Translations under genes and position numbers: made by a program
Notes under the pieces: model-generated
The model's input: only the letters and a program-made list of their open reading frames with translations
Told to the model about the DNA's origin: nothing
Database searches by the model: none
From: Desulfamplus sp.
Lineage (GTDB): Bacteria > Desulfobacterota > Desulfobacteria > Desulfobacterales > Desulfobacteraceae
Direction: 5' to 3'
Assembly (NCBI GenBank): GCA_015232465.1
Contig: JADFZO010000011.1
Location: 1-51,992, forward strand
Length of the DNA: 51,992 bases
Part shown: piece after piece, positions 16,153-24,073 of the stretch
How the letters are laid out: each line of letters opens with the position of its first letter
Numbering within the stretch: the stretch's first letter is position 1

Positions 16153-17339
16153 TGATTGGAATTTCAAAACTATATTGCAACACTGTTGAGCCATCTGACA
16201 CTTTGCGTTACCATCGCCACTCTGGCAAGCTACCTTCTCACCTTTTACAATTTTCTTTGGACAAAAAGCCAGTTGTGGTCTGGAACATGACAAGACGCTG
16301 TAATTTACGCTGTGTTCACTGTTACGCCCAATCTGAAGATATATCTTATGACAATGAGCTAACCCATGAAGAGAGCCTTGCCATGATTGATGATCTTGCT
16401 CAATTTGGTGCTCCTGTTCTTCTCTTTTCAGGTGGAGAGCCTCTTGTTCACCCGCGACTTGCTGAATATGCTGAGTATGCTGTTAAAAAGGGAATGAGGG
16501 CTGTTATATCGACAAACGGCACTTTAATCACAAAAGAGAAGGCAAAAATTTTAAAAGAGATTGGGCTATCTTATGTTGGGATAAGTTTAGATGGACTTGA
16601 AGAGACTCACGATAAATTTCGGGGTGTAAAAGGCTCATTTAAAAAGGCTCTTGAAGGTATTAAAAATTGCCAAGAGGCTGGAATCAAGGTTGGGTTGAGA
16701 TTTACAATCAATAAAAGAAACTCGCATGAAATTTCTGGTATATTTGATCTTTTAGAGGATAAAGATATTCCAAGAGCCTGTTTTTACCACCTTGTCTATT
16801 CAGGAAGAGGTTCAGCCATTGCAAATGAGGATTTATCACACAAAGAGACCCGTGAGGCTCTTGATCTTATCATGGCAAGAACAAGAGATTTGCATAATCG
16901 TAACCTTCCAAAAGAGATTTTAACAGTTGATAACCATGCTGACGGTCCATATATCTATTTAAAACTTCTTGACGAAAATCCCAAAAGAGCAGCAGAGGTT
17001 TTAGAGCTTCTTAAGATGAATGAGGGCAACAACTCTGGCAGAGGCTTTGGGTGCATAAGTTGGAATGGAGATGTTCACCCTGATCAGTTCTGGAGAGAAA
17101 AGGTACTTGGCAATGTTAAAGAGAGACCTTTTTCAGCAATATGGACAGATGCCACAAACCAATTTTTGATGAAGCTAAAAGATAAAAAGAGCAATGTAAA
17201 GGGAAGATGTGCTGATTGTCGCTGGCTTGATGTGTGCGGCGGAAATTTTAGGGCAAGGGCAGAATCAATAAAAGGTGATCCATGGGATCATGATCCAGCT
17301 TGTTACCTGACAGACGATGAGATTAAAAAGGAGATTTAA
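16152..17339 (+). CDS. ahbC: 12,18-didecarboxysiroheme deacetylase AhbC (radical SAM)
   Basis: AhbC removes the two acetate side chains of 12,18-didecarboxysirohaem to give Fe-coproporphyrin III in the sirohaem-dependent haem pathway. The product has 395 residues. The radical SAM cysteines are C50, C54 and C57 in RRCNLRCVHC, followed by GGEPLVHPRL. The auxiliary cluster region has CISWNGDVHPDQFWR and GRCADCRWLDVCGGN plus a final DPACY. The W-NMTRRCNLRCVHCYAQ signature and HPDQFW separate it from AhbD. The start ATG overlaps the stop of the ClpX-like gene (TAATG). Confidence 0.9.
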   Translation: MIGISKLYCNTVEPSDTLRYHRHSGKLPSHLLQFSLDKKPVVVWNMTRRCNLRCVHCYAQSEDISYDNELTHEESLAMIDDLAQFGAPVLLFSGGEPLVHPRLAEYAEYAVKKGMRAVISTNGTLITKEKAKILKEIGLSYVGISLDGLEETHDKFRGVKGSFKKALEGIKNCQEAGIKVGLRFTINKRNSHEISGIFDLLEDKDIPRACFYHLVYSGRGSAIANEDLSHKETREALDLIMARTRDLHNRNLPKEILTVDNHADGPYIYLKLLDENPKRAAEVLELLKMNEGNNSGRGFGCISWNGDVHPDQFWREKVLGNVKERPFSAIWTDATNQFLMKLKDKKSNVKGRCADCRWLDVCGGNFRARAESIKGDPWDHDPACYLTDDEIKKEI

Positions 17340-17343
17340 AACC

Positions 17344-18318
17344 ATGCTATTTCCAGATTTCAGAGCCAGACGATTAAGGGAAAAAGAGCCATTTAGAAGA
17401 ATGATTCGTGAGACCACCCTTACTGTTAATGATTTTATACTACCTCTATTTGCAATTGAGGGCAAAGGGGTTAAAAATCCAATTCCATCAATGCCTGGTC
17501 AATTTCAACTAACGTGCGACAATCTTGTTAAAGCTGTAAAAGAGGCAAAAGAGGTTGGTATTCCAGCAGTTATGCTATTTGGGCTTCCTGATAAAAAAGA
17601 TGAGCTTGCCACAAGGGCTTACGCATCTGATGGAATTGTCCAAAAGGCTATAAAATCGGTTAAAAATGCTGTGCCTGAAATGGCTATTATTACTGATGTC
17701 TGCCTCTGCCAATACACTGATCATGGTCATTGTGGCATGGTTCAAAAGGGCAAAATAGATAATGATGCCTCACTTGATCTTCTTGCCAAGACTGCCCTAT
17801 CTCATGCAAAAGCTGGTGCTGATATGGTTGCACCCTCTGATATGATGGACGGACGAGTTGGAGAGATACGCGAAACTCTTGATGAAGAGGGATTTTCTGG
17901 CACTCCAATCATGTCTTATGCTGTTAAATATGCCTCTGCCTTTTATGGTCCATTTAGGCAAGCTGCTGATTCTGCCCCACAATTTGGCGATAGACGCTCT
18001 TATCAGATGGATCCTGCAAACTCACTTGAAGCAATAAGAGAGGCGACAATGGATATTGAAGAGGGTGCTGATATAATAATGGTAAAGCCAGCTTTATCAT
18101 ACCTTGACATAATTCATCGCCTAAAAGATGAAATTGATCTTCCAATAGCTGCATACAGCGTAAGCGGCGAATACGCCATGATAAAGGCTGCTGAACTTAA
18201 TGGCTGGATTGATGGTAAAAAGGTTATGATGGAGACCTTGCTCTCAATTAAACGTGCAGGGGCTGATATTATCTTGACCTATTTTGCTGTTGAAGCTGCA
18301 AAGGAGTTGAATAGATAA
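17344..18318 (+). CDS. hemB: Porphobilinogen synthase (delta-aminolevulinic acid dehydratase), zinc type
   Basis: HemB condenses two 5-aminolevulinates into porphobilinogen. The start ATG 17344 (MLFPDFRARRLRE) is 4 nt after ahbC; an upstream in-frame extension runs into ahbC. The product has 324 residues. The metal site DVCLCQYTDHGHCG places cysteines at 120, 122 and 130, the zinc-dependent type. Schiff-base lysines lie in SYAVKYASAFYGPFR and MVKPALSYLDI. Placement between ahbC and ahbD ties early tetrapyrrole supply to late haem synthesis in one transcript. Its TAATG junction with ahbD is a 1-nt overlap. Confidence 0.96.
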   Translation: MLFPDFRARRLREKEPFRRMIRETTLTVNDFILPLFAIEGKGVKNPIPSMPGQFQLTCDNLVKAVKEAKEVGIPAVMLFGLPDKKDELATRAYASDGIVQKAIKSVKNAVPEMAIITDVCLCQYTDHGHCGMVQKGKIDNDASLDLLAKTALSHAKAGADMVAPSDMMDGRVGEIRETLDEEGFSGTPIMSYAVKYASAFYGPFRQAADSAPQFGDRRSYQMDPANSLEAIREATMDIEEGADIIMVKPALSYLDIIHRLKDEIDLPIAAYSVSGEYAMIKAAELNGWIDGKKVMMETLLSIKRAGADIILTYFAVEAAKELNR

Positions 18319-19451
18319 TGCACCCGCACAGCCACAAATCTCACCCATCTAAATTATCTTCACATCATGGATCATCTAAACATGATAGTGATTCAAAAAA
18401 AAGACCAACCATAAGGTTAGTTGCGTGGGAGACGACAAGACGCTGCAATCTATCATGTGTACACTGCCGAGCTGCTGCACAGGATCACATCTACCCAAAT
18501 GAGCTTACAACATCTCAGGCAATGGCTCTTATGGATCAGATAAGAGAGGTTGGAGAGCCAATAGTTATATTAACAGGCGGAGAGCCTCTTTTAAGAGATG
18601 ATATTTTTGAGATTGCGGAATACGGAACAAAAATTGGGCTTAGAATGGTGATGGCTCCAAATGGCACTATGATTACCAAAGAGATTGCCCAAAAGATGAA
18701 ACTATCTGGAATAAAAAGAATTAGCGTAAGCTTAGATGGCTCAACTAAAGAGACCCACGATAAATTTAGAGGGGTTAATGGTGCTTTTGATGGTGCTCTA
18801 CGAGGAATTGGTTTTGCTAAAGATGCGGGGCTTGAGTTTCAGATAAATACCACAATCACAAAAACAAATTTAGATGAAATCCCAAAAATCTTATCTCTTG
18901 CTGAGTCTCTTGGGGCAGTTGCACACCACATATTTTTGCTTGTCCCTACTGGCAGAGGCAAATACATTGTTGATCAGGCTATTGATGCTGCTCAATATGA
19001 GAGCACATTAAACTGGTTTTACGATCAAAGAGATAAAACTTCGCTTCAACTTAAAGCTACCTGTGCCCCCCACTACTATAGAATATTAAGGCAGCGTGCA
19101 AAACAAGAGGGCAAACAAGTTACCTTTGAGAGTCATGGACTTGATGCTGTAACTCGTGGCTGCCTTGCTGGCACTGGGTTTTGCTTTATATCGCACATTG
19201 GAGAGGTTCAAACTTGCGGATTTTTAGATGTAAAATGTGGCGACATTACTAAATCCACATTTAAAGATGTTTGGGAAAATTCAGAGGTATTTAATAAACT
19301 TAGAGATTTTGACGCTCTTGATGGCAAATGTGGAATTTGTGAATATCGCAAAGTTTGCGGGGGTTGCAGGGCAAGAGCTTATGAGGCAACTGGAGACTAT
19401 ATGGCTTACGAGCCTCTTTGCACCTATATCCCAGCAAAAAAAGATTTATAA
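18318..19451 (+). CDS. ahbD: Haem synthase AhbD (radical SAM, Fe-coproporphyrin III decarboxylase)
   Basis: AhbD converts Fe-coproporphyrin III to haem b by oxidative decarboxylation of two propionates. The product has 377 residues. Radical SAM cysteines are C43, C47 and C50 in RRCNLSCVHC, followed by LTGGEPLLRDD. The C-terminal SPASM-like cluster region has TCGFLDVKCGDI, CGICEYRKVCGGCRARA and a last cysteine in EPLCTY. The first 24 residues are unusually rich in histidine (H2, H4, H6, H9, H16, H17, H22), a possible metal- or haem-binding extension. AhbA and AhbB are not in the window. Confidence 0.92.
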   Translation: MHPHSHKSHPSKLSSHHGSSKHDSDSKKRPTIRLVAWETTRRCNLSCVHCRAAAQDHIYPNELTTSQAMALMDQIREVGEPIVILTGGEPLLRDDIFEIAEYGTKIGLRMVMAPNGTMITKEIAQKMKLSGIKRISVSLDGSTKETHDKFRGVNGAFDGALRGIGFAKDAGLEFQINTTITKTNLDEIPKILSLAESLGAVAHHIFLLVPTGRGKYIVDQAIDAAQYESTLNWFYDQRDKTSLQLKATCAPHYYRILRQRAKQEGKQVTFESHGLDAVTRGCLAGTGFCFISHIGEVQTCGFLDVKCGDITKSTFKDVWENSEVFNKLRDFDALDGKCGICEYRKVCGGCRARAYEATGDYMAYEPLCTYIPAKKDL

Positions 19452-19545
19452 AATATATGAATGTTGGCTTAAAATAGATCAATTAATCAAAAAAAGGGGG
19501 AGACCATACACGGTTTGCCCCTTAAATATTTTATGAGGACAACCA

Positions 19546-20886
19546 ATGGTAGTTTTAATTATTAATGCTGGTAGCTCATCGTTAAAATATCAACTTTTAA
19601 ATATGCAAATCCCATCTGGTTTGGTTAAGCTCAAAGATATAAGTAACCAAGATTATAAAGTAATGGCATCTGGCGTAGTAGAACGCATTGGAGAGGAGGC
19701 TCGCGGCAGACTTACACATAAAAAGCACAATATAAAAGATGGTCAAGAGATTAAATTTGTAAAAGAGCAAGAGATCAAAGACCATGCTATTGCTATGCGT
19801 CTTGCTGTAAGTATGCTAACTGATAATGAATCTGGCTCTGGAGTTATAAAAAACACTAACGAGATTGATGCTATTGGTCATAGAGTTGTGCAGGGCGGGG
19901 AGATGTTTAAATCATCAACTCTTATTAATGAGGCTGTAAAGGAGGCTATCTGCCATAACTATCCACTTGCACCTTTGCACAATCCGCCAAATCTTACTGG
20001 AATTGAGGTTGCTGAATCTTTATTTCCATCAACTCCAAATGTTGCGGTTTTTGACACTGAATTTCACCAGAGCATTCCGCAAAAGGCTTTTATGTATGCC
20101 CTGCCCTATGAGTTTTATGAAAAGTTTAGGGTTAGACGCTATGGATTTCACGGCACATCACATAAATTTGTCTCAAACGCTGCTACAAAGCTAATCAATC
20201 AAAATAGAGTGGCTAAAGAGCAGAAAACAGATCAAAACAAAGGTCAAAAAAAGGGGCTTAATCTAATTACCCTCCATCTTGGCAATGGCTGCTCAATTTG
20301 TGCTATAAAAGATGGTAAGTGCATTGATACATCAATGGGAATGACCCCTCTTGCTGGTGTTATGATGGGAACAAGAGTTGGAGACATTGATCCTGCAATC
20401 CAAAATTATCTTGTAGAGTATGCAAATCTAAGTAATCAAGAGATCAGCACTATATTTAACAAACAGAGTGGATTAAAGGGAATTTGTGGCATGAATGATA
20501 TGAGAGATATTCATGCTAAGGCAAAGTCGGGTGATGAGCGGGCACAAGTTGGACTTCAAATGTTTGCCTATCAGGTAAAAAAGTATATTGGGGCATATTT
20601 TGCAGCTCTTGGTTATGTTGATGCTATTGTTTTTACTGCTGGAATTGGCGAAAATGATAGTGTAATACGAGAGATGATCTGCTCTGATCTTACTGGGCTT
20701 GGTATTGAGATTGATCTTATAAAAAATATAGCCTCATTAAACCTGCAAGATAAAGAGATAAAAGATGCAACAGGAGCAAGGGCTATCCATTCAGATAAGA
20801 GTGCTGTAGAGATATGGATTGTCCCTACAAATGAGGAGCTACAGATTGCAATGGAGGTTGTAGAGGTTTTAAACAATAGGAGTTGA
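19546..20886 (+). CDS. ackA: Acetate kinase
   Basis: The enzyme interconverts acetate + ATP and acetyl phosphate + ADP, for substrate-level phosphorylation or acetate activation. The product has 446 residues, longer than the usual 400 or so. Motifs include the N-terminal NAGSSSLKYQ, GHRVVQGGEMF, FDTEFHQSIP, RYGFHGTSHKFVS, LHLGNGCSICAI, MGMTPLAGVMMGTRVGDIDPA and FTAGIGEN. The extra length includes a Lys/Gln-rich insert near residues 223-240 (NRVAKEQKTDQNKGQKKG) and an expanded early region. No phosphotransacetylase gene is nearby. It overlaps nothing and is followed 1 nt later by the PNP gene. Confidence 0.95.
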   Translation: MVVLIINAGSSSLKYQLLNMQIPSGLVKLKDISNQDYKVMASGVVERIGEEARGRLTHKKHNIKDGQEIKFVKEQEIKDHAIAMRLAVSMLTDNESGSGVIKNTNEIDAIGHRVVQGGEMFKSSTLINEAVKEAICHNYPLAPLHNPPNLTGIEVAESLFPSTPNVAVFDTEFHQSIPQKAFMYALPYEFYEKFRVRRYGFHGTSHKFVSNAATKLINQNRVAKEQKTDQNKGQKKGLNLITLHLGNGCSICAIKDGKCIDTSMGMTPLAGVMMGTRVGDIDPAIQNYLVEYANLSNQEISTIFNKQSGLKGICGMNDMRDIHAKAKSGDERAQVGLQMFAYQVKKYIGAYFAALGYVDAIVFTAGIGENDSVIREMICSDLTGLGIEIDLIKNIASLNLQDKEIKDATGARAIHSDKSAVEIWIVPTNEELQIAMEVVEVLNNRS

Positions 20887-20887
20887 T

Positions 20888-21715
20888 ATGCAAAGATATA
20901 AAGATAGTGTTATTGAGAGTGTAAATTTTATCAAAAATAGGATTAACCCTGAGCCTTACCAAATTGCATTTTTAACTGGAACAGGGCTTGGAGAGAGCAC
21001 AGCATCAATGGATATTGATACTAAATTTAGGTATCAAGATATTCCAAATTTTCCAGTTTCAACTGTAGAGAGCCATAAAGGGGAACTTATATTTGGCACA
21101 ATGTGCAATAAAAAAATAGTTGTGATGCAAGGGCGGTTTCACCTTTACGAGGGCTACTCTCCCCTTCAAGTTACATTTCCTATTAGGGTTATGCAAGAGC
21201 TTGGGGTAAAGTATCTGATTATCAGCAACGCATCTGGTGGTCTTAATCTTGGCTTTGCAACTGGCGATGTGATGGTTATAAGAGATCACATAAATCTTAC
21301 GGCTAACAACCCACTTGTAGGGGCAAACGTAGATAGCTGGGGAGTTAGGTTTCCTGATATGAGTGAAGTTTACGATAAAAATCTTGCAAATATCGCCATT
21401 GCTGCTGCAAAAAAAGCTGGAGTAGCTGTCCATTACGGAATCTATGCTGGGCTTTGCGGTCCTTCTCTTGAGACTCCTGCTGAGATGCGATTTTTAAAGA
21501 CAATTGGGGCAGATGCAGTTGGTTTTTCAACAGTAATGGAGGCAATTGTAGGGGTTCATGCTGGAATGAAAATTGTTGGTATTGCCACTATAACCAATAT
21601 TAATAATCCAGATGTGCCTCACAAGGCTACTGTTGAAGATATAATAAAAGCTGCTAACTATGCCTCAAAAGATATTTACTCTATATTGGCTGGTATTCTT
21701 GAAAGCATATCTTAA
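20888..21715 (+). CDS. Purine nucleoside phosphorylase, trimeric PNP/MTAP family
   Basis: Phosphorolysis of purine nucleosides to base and (deoxy)ribose-1-phosphate is the family reaction. The product has 275 residues. The core motifs are LTGTGLGE, QGRFHLYEGYSP (phosphate site), SNASGGLN, DHINLTANNPL, GLCGPSLETPAEMRFLKTIGADAVG and ITNINNPD. In the base-binding loop the common GMSTVPE reads GFSTVMEA, so Met-to-Phe and Pro-to-Met changes may shift substrate preference. I cannot tell inosine/guanosine from methylthioadenosine as substrate. It lies one base after ackA and overlaps the open frame ahead of serB. Confidence 0.9.
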   Translation: MQRYKDSVIESVNFIKNRINPEPYQIAFLTGTGLGESTASMDIDTKFRYQDIPNFPVSTVESHKGELIFGTMCNKKIVVMQGRFHLYEGYSPLQVTFPIRVMQELGVKYLIISNASGGLNLGFATGDVMVIRDHINLTANNPLVGANVDSWGVRFPDMSEVYDKNLANIAIAAAKKAGVAVHYGIYAGLCGPSLETPAEMRFLKTIGADAVGFSTVMEAIVGVHAGMKIVGIATITNINNPDVPHKATVEDIIKAANYASKDIYSILAGILESIS

Positions 21716-21755
21716 AAAATTTTTATCTTTATTAATGGGCGGTAGAAAAAAGCAA

Positions 21756-22994
21756 ATGAGCGAAATTGTATTGATAACTATCAGCGGAAAAGATCAAAAA
21801 GGTATTAACTGCCGTTTTACAAGCATTCTTGCACAATACAACGTAAATATTCTTGATATTGGTCAATCTGTAATCCACGAAAATATTTTACTTGGAATAC
21901 TTATTGAGATTCCAGTTAAAGGAGATTTTCCAGCTATATTCAAAGATATTCTTTTTGAGGGTTACAAACTCTCTTTACATGTTGATATTCAATCTGCCCA
22001 AAAAGAGCATTATGAAAATTGGGTAGGCTCTCAGGGGCAGGAGCGGCGAATTATAACTCTTCTTGGAAAAAAATTGACAGCTCTTCAAATATCGCGTGTA
22101 ACTTCAGTTATTGCTGCTAATAACCTAAATATTGATAAAATAACTCGCCTGACAGGTCGCATCTCTTTAGATAAAAACAACATCAATAACACCTGCAAAG
22201 CCCCTACCAGAGCATCTATTCAGCTTGCAGTAAGTGGAACACCTTGCAGTCTAAAATCTATGCGTGGCGATTTTATGAAAATATCGCAAGAGACTGGGGT
22301 TGACATTTCGTTTTATATCGACAATATCTACAGTAAAAATCGAAAACTTGTTGTCTTTGATATGGATTCAACCCTTATTCAAGCTGAGGTTATCAATGAG
22401 CTTGCAAAGATAGCTGGTGTTGGAGAAAAAGTTGCTGCAATCACTGAATCTGCCATGAGGGGGGAGATCGATTTTAAGGAGAGTTTTCGTAAAAGAGTGG
22501 CTCTTTTAAAAGGGTTACGAGCTGAAGAGCTTATAAATCTTGCCCAGAGCCTTCCGCTTTCAGACGGGGTTGAGCTTGTAACCAAAACCCTTAAAGAGCT
22601 TGGTTATAAATTGGGAATCCTCTCAGGTGGATTTACATTTGTCGGTGAATATCTCAAAGAGAAGTTAAACTTTGACTATCTTTATGCAAACACTCTTGAG
22701 ATTAAAAATGGTTACGTTACTGGTGAAGTTACTGGTGAGATTATTGATGGTGAAAAAAAGGCTCAACTACTCAGAGAGATTGCTCAAAAAGAGAACATAT
22801 CAATTGAGCAGACAATAGCAGTTGGCGATGGAGCAAATGATCTGCCAATGATAACCATAGCTGGTCTTGGAGTTGCCTACAATGCCAAGCCTCTTGTGCG
22901 GGAGAAAGCTGCCAGCAACATCTACAATGTTGGGCTTGATGGGCTTTTGTATCTTATTGGTATGAGAGATAGAGAGATAAAAAGATGTATATAG
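21756..22994 (+). CDS. serB: Phosphoserine phosphatase with tandem ACT domains
   Basis: The enzyme hydrolyses phosphoserine to serine. From ATG 21756 (MSEIVLITISGKDQKG) it has 412 residues; an ATG at 21735 is in frame but lacks a ribosome-binding site. Two ACT-like regulatory domains fill about residues 1-185 (VLITISGKDQKGI and RIITLLGKKLTALQ). The HAD catalytic part has VFDMDSTLIQAEVINELAK (nucleophile Asp), the SGGFTFV motif and VGDGANDLPMI. The ACT domains may sense serine. Its 5' end lies just behind the PNP stop, so the two are likely co-transcribed. Confidence 0.93.
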   Translation: MSEIVLITISGKDQKGINCRFTSILAQYNVNILDIGQSVIHENILLGILIEIPVKGDFPAIFKDILFEGYKLSLHVDIQSAQKEHYENWVGSQGQERRIITLLGKKLTALQISRVTSVIAANNLNIDKITRLTGRISLDKNNINNTCKAPTRASIQLAVSGTPCSLKSMRGDFMKISQETGVDISFYIDNIYSKNRKLVVFDMDSTLIQAEVINELAKIAGVGEKVAAITESAMRGEIDFKESFRKRVALLKGLRAEELINLAQSLPLSDGVELVTKTLKELGYKLGILSGGFTFVGEYLKEKLNFDYLYANTLEIKNGYVTGEVTGEIIDGEKKAQLLREIAQKENISIEQTIAVGDGANDLPMITIAGLGVAYNAKPLVREKAASNIYNVGLDGLLYLIGMRDREIKRCI

Positions 22995-23023
22995 TTGACT
23001 TTATAATTACGTAAATATATACA
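22995..23023 (+). promoter_or_regulatory. Candidate sigma-70 promoter for the winged-helix gene
   Basis: TTGACT (22995-23000) and TATACA (23018-23023) are 17 nt apart, directly after the serB stop. It would leave a 5' leader of about 95 nt before the ATG at 23127. Judged by eye in AT-rich DNA. Confidence 0.35.
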
Positions 23024-23126
23024 CCAAAAATACGCAATTTTATATTAACGTCAGATATAATAACCTAACTCAATTTGGCGTTTAATATCATAATAATATC
23101 AATACAATATAAGGAATTATCTAAGA

Positions 23127-23576
23127 ATGAAGATCGAAATTAAATTTGAGATTGACAAAGATTCTCAAGAGCTTATCCAGAGTACATTGAACAAAGTTGC
23201 GGAAAATATCTCTAACTTTGTTCAACTTGTTGAAAAATTTAATCTAAAGTCAGAAGATGAAAAAGATGCAGATATAAAATCTGAATCTCCTCCCATCTCA
23301 ACGCCTAAAAAAGAGCAAAAAGCAGAAACAGTGCTTTCGCCTTCAACAAAGCCTAAAAGTAGCAAAACATCTAAAAACAGAGCAAACAGCAAAAAAAAGA
23401 GAAGTGCTACTGACCACATCTTTAATCTAATCAAAAAAAGTGGTGGTATTAATGTGGAAGATTTGAAAAACACCACTGGATTTAATGCAAAAAAGATTGC
23501 TGATGTTGTTTATAGATTAAAAAAGGTTGGAAAAATTCAAAAGCGTGATGATGGCTTATATGTTGCCGTTGAATAA
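23127..23576 (+). CDS. Putative DNA-binding protein with C-terminal winged helix
   Basis: The product has 149 residues. The N-terminal third is amphipathic and acidic (MKIEIKFEIDKDSQELIQ...), possibly a dimerisation helix. A basic Lys/Ser linker (about 70-95, KSSKTSKNRANSKKKR) follows. The C-terminal 60 residues (HIFNLIKKSGGINVEDLKN...IADVVYRLKKVGKIQKR) look like a winged helix. The set suggests a chromatin-like or regulatory DNA-binding protein; no family name is certain. It has its own apparent promoter and ends before a bidirectional terminator. Confidence 0.65.
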   Translation: MKIEIKFEIDKDSQELIQSTLNKVAENISNFVQLVEKFNLKSEDEKDADIKSESPPISTPKKEQKAETVLSPSTKPKSSKTSKNRANSKKKRSATDHIFNLIKKSGGINVEDLKNTTGFNAKKIADVVYRLKKVGKIQKRDDGLYVAVE

Positions 23577-23620
23577 TCTTACAAGATATGTTTCAATTAT
23601 AAGATAACAAGGAAGAATAA

Positions 23621-23653
23621 AGATAAGCCAAAAGTGCTATTTTTGGCTTATCT
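23621..23653. terminator. Bidirectional terminator hairpin
   Basis: AGATAAGCCAAAA (23621-23633) pairs perfectly with TTTTGGCTTATCT (23641-23653) around a 7-nt loop, between the convergent winged-helix gene and the HU-like gene. The A/T edges supply short U-runs on both strands. Confidence 0.8.
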
Positions 23654-23674
23654 TGCTGCAATTAGCTGTTAAAG

Positions 23675-23956
23675 CTAACTATTAATAAGATTTCTTAGCT
23701 TACCAGAACATTTAAAAGTTACAACCCGTCTTTCAGGAAGGTGCATCTCCTTATTTGTTGCAGGATTTCTGCCCTTTCTTGCCCTCTTTTCATTCACACA
23801 AAACTTACCAAATCCGCTTATCATAACATCATCGCCATTTGTAAGGCTCTCTTTGATAATCTTCAGAAAATCCTCCATAATGCTGTATGCTGTTGTTTTG
23901 GAAATATTTAGATTGTGTTGAATTGTCTCTGTAATATCATTTTTGGTAAGTGCCAT
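23675..23956 (-). CDS. HU/IHF family DNA-binding protein (IHF alpha-like)
   Basis: The product has 93 residues, the family size. The fold cues are MALTKNDITETIQ, the helical dimerisation part ending in DDVMISGFGKFCVNEKRARKGRNPATNKEM (the DNA-inserting arm with RNPAT), and the ERRVVTFKCSGKLRNLI end. It bends DNA and shapes the nucleoid; IHF also assists sigma-54 promoters, and rpoN is in this window. The AGGAGG ribosome-binding site precedes the ATG. It is probably monocistronic, with a promoter inside the end of the upstream acyl-CoA dehydrogenase region. Confidence 0.92.
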   Translation of the reverse strand: MALTKNDITETIQHNLNISKTTAYSIMEDFLKIIKESLTNGDDVMISGFGKFCVNEKRARKGRNPATNKEMHLPERRVVTFKCSGKLRNLINS

Positions 23957-24039
23957 GATTTTGCCTCCTGCAAGCGGGTTATAATTTGTTGATTTAATAG
24001 GGAGTTTGATTTTTTAACCATTAAGAAAAATTGCAGGCT

Positions 24040-24069
24040 AAAATACTTTACCTTTTAATTGGTTGTCAA
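24040..24069 (-). promoter_or_regulatory. Candidate sigma-70 promoter of the HU/IHF gene
   Basis: On the minus strand a perfect TTGACA (24069-24064) is followed after 18 nt by TATTTT (24045-24040), about 85 nt before the ATG at 23956. Judged by eye. Confidence 0.4.
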
Positions 24070-24073
24070 CTTT

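Noticed and set aside
19237-19536. 99-codon plus-strand ORF at the end of ahbD
   Set aside because: It is out of frame with ahbD over most of its length and shows no coding signature of its own.
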